This document shows, in pieces, positions 40,301-46,537 of a stretch of DNA of 51,538 nt (positions are counted from its first letter, which is position 1; the number at the start of each line of letters is the position of its first letter). The stretch is from the IMG/VR virus record IMGVR_UViG_3300026078_000021, positions 1-51,538 of that record; one strand, written 5' to 3'. Source of the stretch: a virus. Under the pieces are notes generated by a model. That model worked only from the letters and a program-made list of their open reading frames with translations, did not search any database and was not told where the DNA came from. A program made the position numbers and the translations under genes.

Positions 40301-40704
40301 TACTGGTCGGCGAGGGAACGCAGCGTCGCGAACGGCGCCAGCTTCAACCCCTCGCTGCCCGGCTCCCCGACCGGCATGTTCCAGCCGACCTGGTAGGTGT
40401 AGCGGCGCGGCTCGGGGCGCCCGGTGTCCGGGTCCGGGGCGTCGATGCCCACCGGCTCGATCGGCGTCAAAGGCCCGAACGCGCCGGCGAGGAACGTGCC
40501 CGGGTCGCGCGGCAGCCCGATGCCGTAGGGGCGGCCCTGCGACCACTGCTGGTAGGAGGAGATCAGCGGCGAGGGGTTCTGCGTCGCGCCGAGCGTGCCC
40601 ATCGTCGCCGGCACACCGCCGAACCCGCCCGGCACGCTGCCGGTCGGGGCACCGTTGCCGACGGCGCGGCTGGCGCGCGCGACGGCGCGAGGGTTACCGG
40701 ACAC
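37354..40704 (-). CDS. portal protein fused to MuF-like and ParB-like domains
   Basis: A 1116-residue protein. Residues about 100-560 are a portal (SVARACINVRKQEILGLEWD, YVQPTRKKGRG, LPYTPRAWTPYGFSLVEKA, QMAKASAVVNQRKALRPLL); typical portals end there. A helical linker leads to a MuF-like (minor head) domain at about 800-930, recognised by WNTTSADPCVLCAPRDGQ, GGTSVISASGLGLC and GPRCRCTLTPVGD. Residues about 1000-1100 resemble a ParB/sulfiredoxin fold (LDQIDMDRREGG, KLDPVVLVEEPGHEKYLIAD, DGWHRTAAIK). Portal and MuF are often adjacent genes; here they and a third domain form one chain at the capsid vertex through which DNA leaves. The ParB-like part could be a virion-carried effector. Confidence 0.85.
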   Translation of the reverse strand: MSGNPRAVARASRAVGNGAPTGSVPGGFGGVPATMGTLGATQNPSPLISSYQQWSQGRPYGIGLPRDPGTFLAGAFGPLTPIEPVGIDAPDPDTGRPEPRRYTYQVGWNMPVGEPGSEGLKLAPFATLRSLADQYSVARACINVRKQEILGLEWDIMPTREAEKKMRGQASRHKDFQQRRAEAVAFFQNPDPGKYRGYSAWLSAVLEEIFVIDALTLYVQPTRKKGRGLLGSDLGALCLIDGTTARPLLDIQGGTPQPPNPAVQIYNYGVPRVDLMTAISGAEVSDMKDSLLAEYRADQVLYLPYTPRAWTPYGFSLVEKALVPIVSGLQRQQYQLSYFGDGSVPGVFIASGDPNATPNQLRTLQDALNAMAGDPAWKHKIIVLPGGSKIEPMRPVPLADAFDEVIMNQVCMAFDVMPMELGITPQVSLTPSPGAANQMAKASAVVNQRKALRPLLMWLKQTLFDYVLQTLCGQDDMQFMWAGLEEGQDRESLVGNLVDQVGHGMMSIDEARVEIGEQPWGLPLTSDPVWATQMGVVPLGSIDPLTGRPAAMQPLLPGQAGTPVTGSASAASGIPAPTPVGAVQTGNVVASVKEPTPAAAVMDAKDQARANQASGTPSHGQQNANTPVKPANVKGALRELDLIRRRLEKGRSIKSWAFADVPEHIGVSLIEDLEVIGPNAAINKARDRVKANVVDQRREQVIAPIAAQVASRLGTLARGVKDGSESRIAVIDDGTRVMREGIRQAILAGARDAIARPRAHATKADDGGENEDEDGGYDADTILDGPYGQYLTDLADQRAGDQTDFLTGLLQDILRAGAIHEILQALAWRFDLYGAQAYAAYNLGYGLTAFSGRPDGYVRWNTTSADPCVLCAPRDGQLYTADTIPGFPGDGGFGGTSVISASGLGLCMGGPRCRCTLTPVGDPGLLGALAFAPAASETNQPSWLTALINAARLAWIASLPDDQSNKAAQEITHEDHGNHKVPDQTHHVYAYLARHYPAAQLEWVKRAVWHGPVNVPLDQIDMDRREGGARDPNKVAMIAHSIDDGHKLDPVVLVEEPGHEKYLIADGWHRTAAIKQTGGHAAPAYVGVLKDGGFSTAAMGRAKLNKFRNILKVDDE

Positions 40705-40738
40705 CAGGCACCCCCGTTCACGTGTTTACTCATCGGCG

Positions 40739-41014
40739 TTAGCCCACCGGGTAGCGCCACGCGCGTGGCTGCGGCCGGGCACCGTTGTCATGCATAACTT
40801 CGGCAGGTTCGGGGTGCGTGGGGGCGGGCGGCTGCGTTGTCGTCCACGCGGATGCGTGGTGTGTTTCCGGCGAATAGCCGTGCGCCACGAGCCACAGCCA
40901 TCTGCCGTGCGCGTCGTCGTAGACCGCGTGCACGGTGCGCGCACCCAAACGGCACACGCAACTATCCGGCTTCGGCCAGACTGTGTCGCCGACGCCGATC
41001 GCCTTCTCGTGCAT
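40739..41014 (-). CDS. small hypothetical protein
   Basis: A 91-residue protein. It reads VGDTVWPKPDSCVCRLGA, then TVHAVYDDAHGRWLWLVAHG, then a Pro/Thr-rich tail. GAGG lies upstream of ATG 41014. The first part has the look of small actinophage proteins with a strand-rich fold. The function is unknown. Confidence 0.55.
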   Translation of the reverse strand: MHEKAIGVGDTVWPKPDSCVCRLGARTVHAVYDDAHGRWLWLVAHGYSPETHHASAWTTTQPPAPTHPEPAEVMHDNGARPQPRAWRYPVG

Positions 41015-41075
41015 AATGCGGGCCTCTGTGGAATTGATTGATCGGCGTTCGGAACAGTCCTGGAGGGTCGGTCAA

Positions 41076-41342
41076 TCAATCCGTGGCGGGCGTGCGCGCG
41101 GGTTCGTAGGTCTTCTCGAAAATCTCCGGCTTGACCGGGTAGAACTCGTCGTGCACGCCGCGCACCACCCAGTCGCCCGGGGAGGCGAGCACCGCGCCCT
41201 CCAGGGTGGGGATCAGCAGAGCGTCACGCACGATGTGGGGAACGGTTCCGTACCCGAGCATCCAGGTGATCACGCTCGCGGGGTCATCGCCCGGCCACTG
41301 GCGCGCTTCGATGGTCACCGCTCTCTTCGTGTAGGCGGCCAC
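41076..41342 (-). CDS. conserved phage protein of unknown function (PGDWVxRG family)
   Basis: An 88-residue protein reading RAVTIEARQWPGDDPASVI, then TLEGAVLASPGDWVVRGVHD and FYPVKPEIFEKTYEP. Small phage proteins with the pair PGDW and F.P.KP.IF..TYE are very common in phages of many hosts, but their role is not established. It begins with GTG directly after the stop of the XRE gene, so the two are coupled. Confidence 0.72.
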   Translation of the reverse strand: MAAYTKRAVTIEARQWPGDDPASVITWMLGYGTVPHIVRDALLIPTLEGAVLASPGDWVVRGVHDEFYPVKPEIFEKTYEPARTPATD

Positions 41343-41343
41343 G

Positions 41344-41823
41344 TCATGCCTCGCTCTCGGGGTCGACGGCCTGCTCGGGGAAGATCACATGGTCGGTGGG
41401 CCAGCGCCCGTCGGGCCAGAACTCGACCTGCGCGATCTCGCCATTGGTGTGGAAGGAGAACCGTCGCACCCGGGGGCAGGCGTGCAGGTGGTAGCCGCCA
41501 CAGTGCGAGCAGCCCTCACCGCGTTTGAACCGCTCGCGCATCTCGGCGCGGTCCTCGGCCGTCATCTCGGTGGGCGGCGGCGCGGTGATCGCCTCCAGCG
41601 CGTCGGCGTAGGCCAGCGCGTGGCCGGCGGGCACGGCCTCGCCGCGTTCCCAGCGCAGCACGGTCTGCGCTGAGACGCCCACGACGGCGGCCAGTTCACT
41701 GAGCGAGACCCCGGCGCTCTCGCGCAGCAACCGCCGCTGGGCACCCGGGGGGATGCGGCGGCGTGCCTGCGCTGCGGCGTGCAGATCCTGCGCGCTGGTG
41801 AACCGGGGCCGCTTCGCGCTCAT
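41344..41823 (-). CDS. XRE-type helix-turn-helix protein with C-terminal Cys/His motif
   Basis: A 159-residue protein. Residues about 24-75 form a Cro/C1-type helix-turn-helix (QRRLLRESAGVSLSELAAVV, SAQTVLRWERGEAVPAGHAL). Residues about 100-122 (CSHCGGYHLHACPRVRRF) could bind zinc. The protein probably binds DNA. It lies within the late block, four genes after TerL, where it could tune late expression. ATG 41823 overlaps the previous stop (ATGA). Confidence 0.75.
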   Translation of the reverse strand: MSAKRPRFTSAQDLHAAAQARRRIPPGAQRRLLRESAGVSLSELAAVVGVSAQTVLRWERGEAVPAGHALAYADALEAITAPPPTEMTAEDRAEMRERFKRGEGCSHCGGYHLHACPRVRRFSFHTNGEIAQVEFWPDGRWPTDHVIFPEQAVDPESEA

Positions 41824-42440
41824 TTCTTCAGCTTCGCGTCACGTTGCAGCAGGTATGCCAGGGCGTGCTCGTAGTCGCCGGTGGAGTGCAACGCTTTGAA
41901 GCATTCGTCCGGGGTCGCGCTCACGGCGGCGCGCAGCCTGCGGAAATCGTCGATGGTGAACCAGTAGGACGGTTTGAAGGTCTTGAGGTGCTCTGCGGCG
42001 GCGGCCTCGAACAGGCGCCGCGCACTGCGCCGGGCTTCGTAGAGCGTGGGGCACGGCGGGCTGGTGACCGACACCCCGGACAGTTCGTCCTCCCAGGTGA
42101 CCTTCACCATGCCGCTGGTGGCGGCGTAGGCGGGGGGTTTCTCACACACACCCTGCGGGGGGCGCACGAAGTTCGGCGCGCCGGTGCCGGAGAAGGTGAG
42201 CGTGCCGGTGGTGACCAGGTACCGGCCGGCGGTGCCCACCGTGTACCGGCCGGCGGTGCCCACCGTGTGCGTGCCCGTCGCCGTATCGGGGCTCTGCGCG
42301 CAGGCGTCCTTCGGGGTGGGGGTGTAGGCGTCGCGCAGTTTGCGCGGTAGGTCGAGGGCGTCTTCCAGAGCTTTGACGCGTGCCACCAGGGCGGCGAAGT
42401 CGTGCACCATCTGTGCCACTGTACCGTTCTTGTTTTCCAC
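41820..42440 (-). CDS. hypothetical protein with short internal repeat
   Basis: A 206-residue protein starting at GTG 42440. It has an N-terminal helix (MVHDFAALVARVKALEDAL), a Gly/Thr-rich central part with TVGTAGRY twice in tandem (the 24-bp DNA repeat at 42220-42267), and a C-terminal helical part (SARRLFEAAAAEHLKTF, ECFKALHSTGDYEHALAY). The function is unknown. The perfect DNA repeat suggests recent slippage. Confidence 0.58.
   Translation of the reverse strand: MENKNGTVAQMVHDFAALVARVKALEDALDLPRKLRDAYTPTPKDACAQSPDTATGTHTVGTAGRYTVGTAGRYLVTTGTLTFSGTGAPNFVRPPQGVCEKPPAYAATSGMVKVTWEDELSGVSVTSPPCPTLYEARRSARRLFEAAAAEHLKTFKPSYWFTIDDFRRLRAAVSATPDECFKALHSTGDYEHALAYLLQRDAKLKK
42220..42267. repeat. 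24-bp perfect tandem repeat, two copies
   Basis: The unit TACCGGCCGGCGGTGCCCAC plus CGTG occurs at 42220-42243 and 42244-42267 without mismatch. It adds eight codons in frame (VGTAGRYT) to the - strand gene. Confidence 0.9.
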
Positions 42441-42449
42441 GTGTTGATT

Positions 42450-42626
42450 CTATTCGCCCGAGCGCATCGCGGCGATCAACAAATTCGTCACGATGGTCAG
42501 TGCCTGTGCCTCGGTGAACCCGGCGGCCACGTACGCCTTGAACGTCTCGTGCATCACGGACGCGCCGGCGGCCAGCGGGGTGAGGCTGTCGCCGAACGCG
42601 TCGGTCTGCTCACTGGACTCATCCAC
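42450..42626 (-). CDS. 58-residue conserved small phage protein
   Basis: GTG 42626 follows GGTGGGAG and overlaps the end of the upstream gene. It reads DAFGDSLTPLAAGASVMHET, FKAYVAAGFTEAQALTIV, then NLLIAAMRSGE. Small helical proteins with AAGFTE.QA are common next to terminase and portal genes in actinophages. Their function is unknown. Confidence 0.65.
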   Translation of the reverse strand: MDESSEQTDAFGDSLTPLAAGASVMHETFKAYVAAGFTEAQALTIVTNLLIAAMRSGE

Positions 42627-42810
42627 GCTCCCACCTGCGCTTCCCGGTGCCGCCGTCCACGATGAGCATCACGGGGCGCGGCGGCTGGGTTGCCTGCTTG
42701 ACGCGGTTGCGGCGGCGGGAGACCCCGGTGGTGGCGGCGGACTTGTTCTGCTTGACCGTCCTGTGAATACGGTATTTCAATTTAAGCCACGTATATTCCA
42801 CATCGGCCAT
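42619..42810 (-). CDS. small very basic protein next to terminase
   Basis: A 63-residue protein starting at ATG 42810, directly after the TerL stop. It reads MADVEYTWLKLKYRIHRT, KQNKSAATTGVSRRRNRVK and PVMLIVDGGTGKRRWERG. The high Lys/Arg content suggests nucleic-acid binding. It overlaps the start of the next gene by 8 bp. Confidence 0.6.
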   Translation of the reverse strand: MADVEYTWLKLKYRIHRTVKQNKSAATTGVSRRRNRVKQATQPPRPVMLIVDGGTGKRRWERG

Positions 42811-42811
42811 G

Positions 42812-44314
42812 CTAGGCCACCTCCTCGCTCGACTCCGGGACCGGATGCGCCCACCGCGCACGGCAACGCGGACACACGTGCGGATGCAGATCACCCATGA
42901 ACCGGTGGTCACAGGAGGCGCAGATCACGATCCCGTACGCCTCATGCCAATCCCCGGCGCCCAGCCCACGCAGCTCCACACACGCCCACACCAGCGCGTC
43001 CGCGCGGTCCGGGGACTGCCGGCTGCCCGGCATCCACGTGACCATCTGGTCCTCCAGGTGCGCGAACACCCCGACGTGATGCACCCGCTTCTGCTCATAG
43101 AGCGCAGCCACCGGCTCCGCGCGAACCTGTTTGTTACGGGTCGCGCGCACCTGCCGGTAGGGCACGTTCGGGTCCACCGTGCGCAGCAGCGACCCGATGT
43201 AGTCGCCGCCCTGGTTGACCTCGGCCACGATGCAGTCGGCCTCGTGTTCCTCGTAGGCGGTCACCGCGCGGCGCATGCACGCGTCCGGGCTGCCTTTCAT
43301 GCTGTAGTCCGCCAGCACGTAGGCGTGTCCCTCCAGGGACTCCCCGACCACCACGATCCCGGTCTCGTCGCTGGTTTCGCTGCCGGTGACGGCAGGGTCC
43401 ACGCCGATGACGATGCGCAGCAGTTGCGGCACGTCGCTCTCGCGCACCCTGGTCTCGTCGATCACCGAACGCGACCACAGCGCGCCCTCGATGTCCTCCA
43501 GCAGCTCGCCCTCAAGCTCCTGGCGGCCAAGCCGGGTGCCCTCGTAGCGGCGTTTGAGTTCCGCCAGGGCGCTGCCGGAGAGGTTCTTCGCGTTCTCCCA
43601 CGTTGAGCCGCGCGTGACGTGCACGGTGCCGTCGTCGCGGCCGAGCAGGTCACGCAGCAGCGGCGTCGGGCGCGGCGTCGTGGTCACCAGGATGCGCGGG
43701 TGCTCACCGATACGCAGCGCCGGGATCAGGCCCTCATACCACGTCTCGTGATACCGCCAGGAACCGACCTCATCGGCCCATGCCCCGGACAGGTTCGCGC
43801 CACGCACACGCTCCGGCTGATCGGCGGAGTACCCGTAGATCACCGAGTCGTTGGACAACACGATCTGAAGTTCGTTGCGCCGGTACTGGCGCTCCTCGCC
43901 CTCGCGCAACGCCGCCCGGATACCGCTGCTGCCTTCGATACACACCTTGCGAACGTCGCCGAAGGTCGGTGCGAACACGCCCCACTCGGTCCTCGGGGTT
44001 TTCAGTGCCTGCGCGACCAGCCAGTTCGAGCCCGTCCACGTCTTGCCCAGGCCACGCCCGGCCATGATCAGGTGGACCACCCAGTCGGTGTCCACGCCGT
44101 CGCAGCCGCACCGGAACCCTTTCTCGTCGGGCAGGTGGTGGCGGGGGTGATCCGGGGGCAGCTGTTTCGGGCGCGCCATCTTGTAGTAGGGGCGCTCGTC
44201 CAGGTCGGCTGCGCGCGCGCGCAGCCGCTCCAGCAGGAGCAGCTTGTCCACCGACGACCAGGCGCGCCACCCGTCCGGCTCGAAATCCGGGGGCAGGTCG
44301 AAACTGACGGTCAC
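42812..44314 (-). CDS. terL: terminase large subunit
   Basis: A 500-residue protein. Walker A lies at about 84-95 (MAGRGLGKTWTG), Walker B at about 176-183 (LSGAWADEVG), a coupling motif near 211 (TTTPRP), and the first nuclease Asp at about 306 (IGVDPA, then ETGIVVVG). It cuts concatemeric DNA and drives it into the prohead using ATP, docked on the portal. The last 35 residues form a CASC...CPRC zinc ribbon (about 467-490), which is not part of the usual terminase core. It is one gene downstream of TerS. Confidence 0.95.
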   Translation of the reverse strand: MTVSFDLPPDFEPDGWRAWSSVDKLLLLERLRARAADLDERPYYKMARPKQLPPDHPRHHLPDEKGFRCGCDGVDTDWVVHLIMAGRGLGKTWTGSNWLVAQALKTPRTEWGVFAPTFGDVRKVCIEGSSGIRAALREGEERQYRRNELQIVLSNDSVIYGYSADQPERVRGANLSGAWADEVGSWRYHETWYEGLIPALRIGEHPRILVTTTPRPTPLLRDLLGRDDGTVHVTRGSTWENAKNLSGSALAELKRRYEGTRLGRQELEGELLEDIEGALWSRSVIDETRVRESDVPQLLRIVIGVDPAVTGSETSDETGIVVVGESLEGHAYVLADYSMKGSPDACMRRAVTAYEEHEADCIVAEVNQGGDYIGSLLRTVDPNVPYRQVRATRNKQVRAEPVAALYEQKRVHHVGVFAHLEDQMVTWMPGSRQSPDRADALVWACVELRGLGAGDWHEAYGIVICASCDHRFMGDLHPHVCPRCRARWAHPVPESSEEVA

Positions 44315-44332
44315 CCCGGCCCCCTCACTACA

Positions 44333-45292
44333 TCAGCCGTGCGCGTCCATTTCAGAATCGAGCGCGCACTGCGCGTACCGCTTGATCGCGAGGTCGTGGT
44401 AGGCAGGACTCAGGTCGATGCCGACGTACCGGCGCCCGAGCCGGAGCGCCGCTTCGCCTGTGGCTCCGCTGCCCGAGAAAGGGTCGAGCGCGACCCCCCC
44501 CGGTTTACAGCCCGCCTTGACGCACCGAATCGGCACGTCGATTGGGAACGTCGCGAAATGCGCCTCGGGATACGACCGATTGTTGATGCTCCACACGTCG
44601 CCCGGGTTCGCGCCACGCGGGTGACAAGACTGCTCAGGCCGCAGCGAGTTGGGCTTTCGCAAGTCGCCCTGCGTCCGATCGGCCATCAACCGGCGTCCCC
44701 GTGCTCGCAGCAGACTCGCTGATGCGTGCGGTTGACGAATCGCGTCGAGGTCGAACCAATACTGTGGCTGCTTGGCGAACAGGAAGATGCTCTCGTAACG
44801 TTTCGAGAGTCTGTCGCGCACCGCCTCTGGCATCGCATTCGGCTTGTGCCACACAATTGCGTTACGCAGAATCCAGCCGTCGTCCTGCAAAGCGAACGCG
44901 ACGCGCCATGGAATGCCGAGCAGATTTTTGCGCGGTAATCCAAAGGACGGACCGTCAAGGACGCGCTTGCCAGGCCGTCGCGCAGGGTTCTTCAGGTCCG
45001 GCTGCGTGGGTTCGCCTTTGCCGCTGTAGTACGAATCCCCAAGATTGAGCCACAGTGTGCCGTCCCTGGCGAGCACTCGCCGTGCCTCGGCGAACACGGC
45101 GCGCATGGTCTCGACGTACGCGGACGGGGTGGCTTCGAGGCCGTACTGCCCGTCCACGCCGTAGTCGCGCAGCCCGTAGTACGGAGGCGAGGTGACCACG
45201 CAGTCCACGGCCTCGTCCGGCATGCTGCGCAGTATGTCCAGTGCGTCGCCGAGATGCAGCGTGACGTCCTTGCTGGTGTAGTAGGGTGTCAC
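44333..45292 (-). CDS. site-specific DNA methyltransferase (N4-cytosine or N6-adenine)
   Basis: A 319-residue protein. The catalytic motif IV is TSPPYYGLRDY near 34-44, and the AdoMet-binding motif I is DPFSGSGATG near 273-282. This order (IV before I) marks the beta class. Motif form TSPPY is more usual for N4-cytosine enzymes but also occurs in N6-adenine enzymes. A central region (about 190-230) probably recognises the target. GTG 45292 overlaps the TerS stop (GTGA). Placed between the two terminase genes, it may modify DNA before packaging, mainly to protect it from host restriction. No cognate restriction gene is present. Confidence 0.9.
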   Translation of the reverse strand: MTPYYTSKDVTLHLGDALDILRSMPDEAVDCVVTSPPYYGLRDYGVDGQYGLEATPSAYVETMRAVFAEARRVLARDGTLWLNLGDSYYSGKGEPTQPDLKNPARRPGKRVLDGPSFGLPRKNLLGIPWRVAFALQDDGWILRNAIVWHKPNAMPEAVRDRLSKRYESIFLFAKQPQYWFDLDAIRQPHASASLLRARGRRLMADRTQGDLRKPNSLRPEQSCHPRGANPGDVWSINNRSYPEAHFATFPIDVPIRCVKAGCKPGGVALDPFSGSGATGEAALRLGRRYVGIDLSPAYHDLAIKRYAQCALDSEMDAHG

Positions 45293-45972
45293 GGCTTGCC
45301 CTGCGCCGGGTCTTCCACGACCTCCGCGTCCACGATCGCCTCGGTGGTACCGGGCGGCGGTGCGGCGGCGATCCGGTTGGCGATCTGCCGGCGCTCGGGT
45401 TTGGAGGCGGCGGCGATCAGGTTGAGCAGCTGCTCGATCTCGTGGTCCATCGCGTCCTGCGTACGCACCTCCACGCGGGTGACGGCCGGCTTGTCCAGGG
45501 CCTGGATGCGGCGGCGTTCCCGGCTGATGACCACGAGCCGGTCGATCGCGGCGAGCGTCGGGCCGATGTCGATCAGCGGCTCACCGGTGCGGGGGTCCTC
45601 GACCACGCGCCCGGAGTTGGAGATCACGTAGTGCTTCTGGTCGAGCATCCCCATCACGATGCGCGAGAGGTGGTCGTAGCGGGCCAGCTCCAGGGCTACC
45701 GCGACCTCGTTGTCCTCGTGCAGCACGCGCAGGCGTTCGGCGGCGCGGTCGACGGCTTCTTTCGCGGCTTTGGTGGTGGGGTAGGACAGGGCCTTGGCGA
45801 TCTGGGGGTAGGAGTAGTGCTGGCGGCGCAGTTCGAGTGCTTCGGCGTCGCGGTGGGTGCGGGCGAGTTCCGCGTTGCTGGGGCGTTTGGGTTCGTCTTC
45901 GGGTAGCGGCTTGTCGGCCGGGTCGGGGCCGGCGGGCCAGGAGGCGTCGCGCGGCAGCTCGATCTCGTCCAT
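45289..45972 (-). CDS. terS: terminase small subunit
   Basis: A 227-residue protein starting at ATG 45972 after GAGGGGGT. Residues about 35-75 contain a helix-turn-helix (NAELARTHRDAEALELRR, SYPQIAKALSYPTTKAAKE), as expected for the DNA-recognition part of TerS. A long helical region follows (EVAVALELARYDHLSRIVMG, then RERRRIQALD), suitable for oligomerisation. It is close to TerL, with only the methyltransferase between them. Confidence 0.78.
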   Translation of the reverse strand: MDEIELPRDASWPAGPDPADKPLPEDEPKRPSNAELARTHRDAEALELRRQHYSYPQIAKALSYPTTKAAKEAVDRAAERLRVLHEDNEVAVALELARYDHLSRIVMGMLDQKHYVISNSGRVVEDPRTGEPLIDIGPTLAAIDRLVVISRERRRIQALDKPAVTRVEVRTQDAMDHEIEQLLNLIAAASKPERRQIANRIAAAPPPGTTEAIVDAEVVEDPAQGKP

Positions 45973-46018
45973 CACACCCCCTCGTGCGATAAGGTGACGT
46001 CGGGCCAACCCCAGGGGT

Positions 46019-46052
46019 CCGGCTCGGTCCACGTCGTGGGGGTCCGAGCCGG
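46019..46052 (-). terminator. hairpin between the fibre genes and terminase genes
   Basis: A 9-bp perfect stem (CCGGCTCGG / CCGAGCCGG) with a 16-nt loop. No T-run. It may separate the upstream fibre transcript from the terminase transcript or reduce read-through. Confidence 0.4.
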
Positions 46053-46061
46053 GCCGCTGTT

Positions 46062-46526
46062 TTACGTGACCTGGATTTGCCCCGTGTTGATGATCACGGT
46101 TTCCGGGGTGGCTTGGATCTGAATCCACACCGTGTAGGTCAGCCCGGCGCTCAGCGTGATCGTTCCGCCATTGGGGCCCACCAGGCACTGGGCGACGTAC
46201 TGGCCCTGCGCGGTCGTGGTCCAGGACGCAGCTTTCCAGTCCCCGGACGCGGGGTTCGCCGCGCCGTTGATGAACGCCATCTCCACCACGAAACTCGTGG
46301 GGTTGACCACGATCCCGAGCTGGTCGGCGTACACGGGGACACGCACGTACGGCGTGGCGAGCGAGGAGAGCTCGAACGGCACGAACGCCACCCCCTCGCT
46401 CGTGTCGTCGCTGCTGGGCGGTTGTGTGAGCCACTTGCCTTGCGGTTCGGCGACCCGCCACACCGTGACCGGCGGCTGCGCGGTCCATTTGGGGACCGGG
46501 TCGCCGACGTGTACGCGCAGCGACAC
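46062..46526 (-). CDS. small structural or fibre-associated protein
   Basis: A 154-residue protein. GTG 46526 was chosen because AAAGGAG lies 6 nt upstream; the GTG at 46529 is too close. It reads VHVGDPVPKWTAQPPVTVW, TPYVRVPVYADQLGIVVN, then YTVWIQIQATPETVII. It is all beta, with Pro-rich loops. It follows the large fibre gene and probably works with it. Confidence 0.62.
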   Translation of the reverse strand: MSLRVHVGDPVPKWTAQPPVTVWRVAEPQGKWLTQPPSSDDTSEGVAFVPFELSSLATPYVRVPVYADQLGIVVNPTSFVVEMAFINGAANPASGDWKAASWTTTAQGQYVAQCLVGPNGGTITLSAGLTYTVWIQIQATPETVIINTGQIQVT

Positions 46527-46537
46527 CACGGGCTCCT

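Noticed and set aside
38245-40797. 850-codon + strand open frame opposite the portal-MuF gene
   Set aside because: Antisense shadow with no domain-like pattern.
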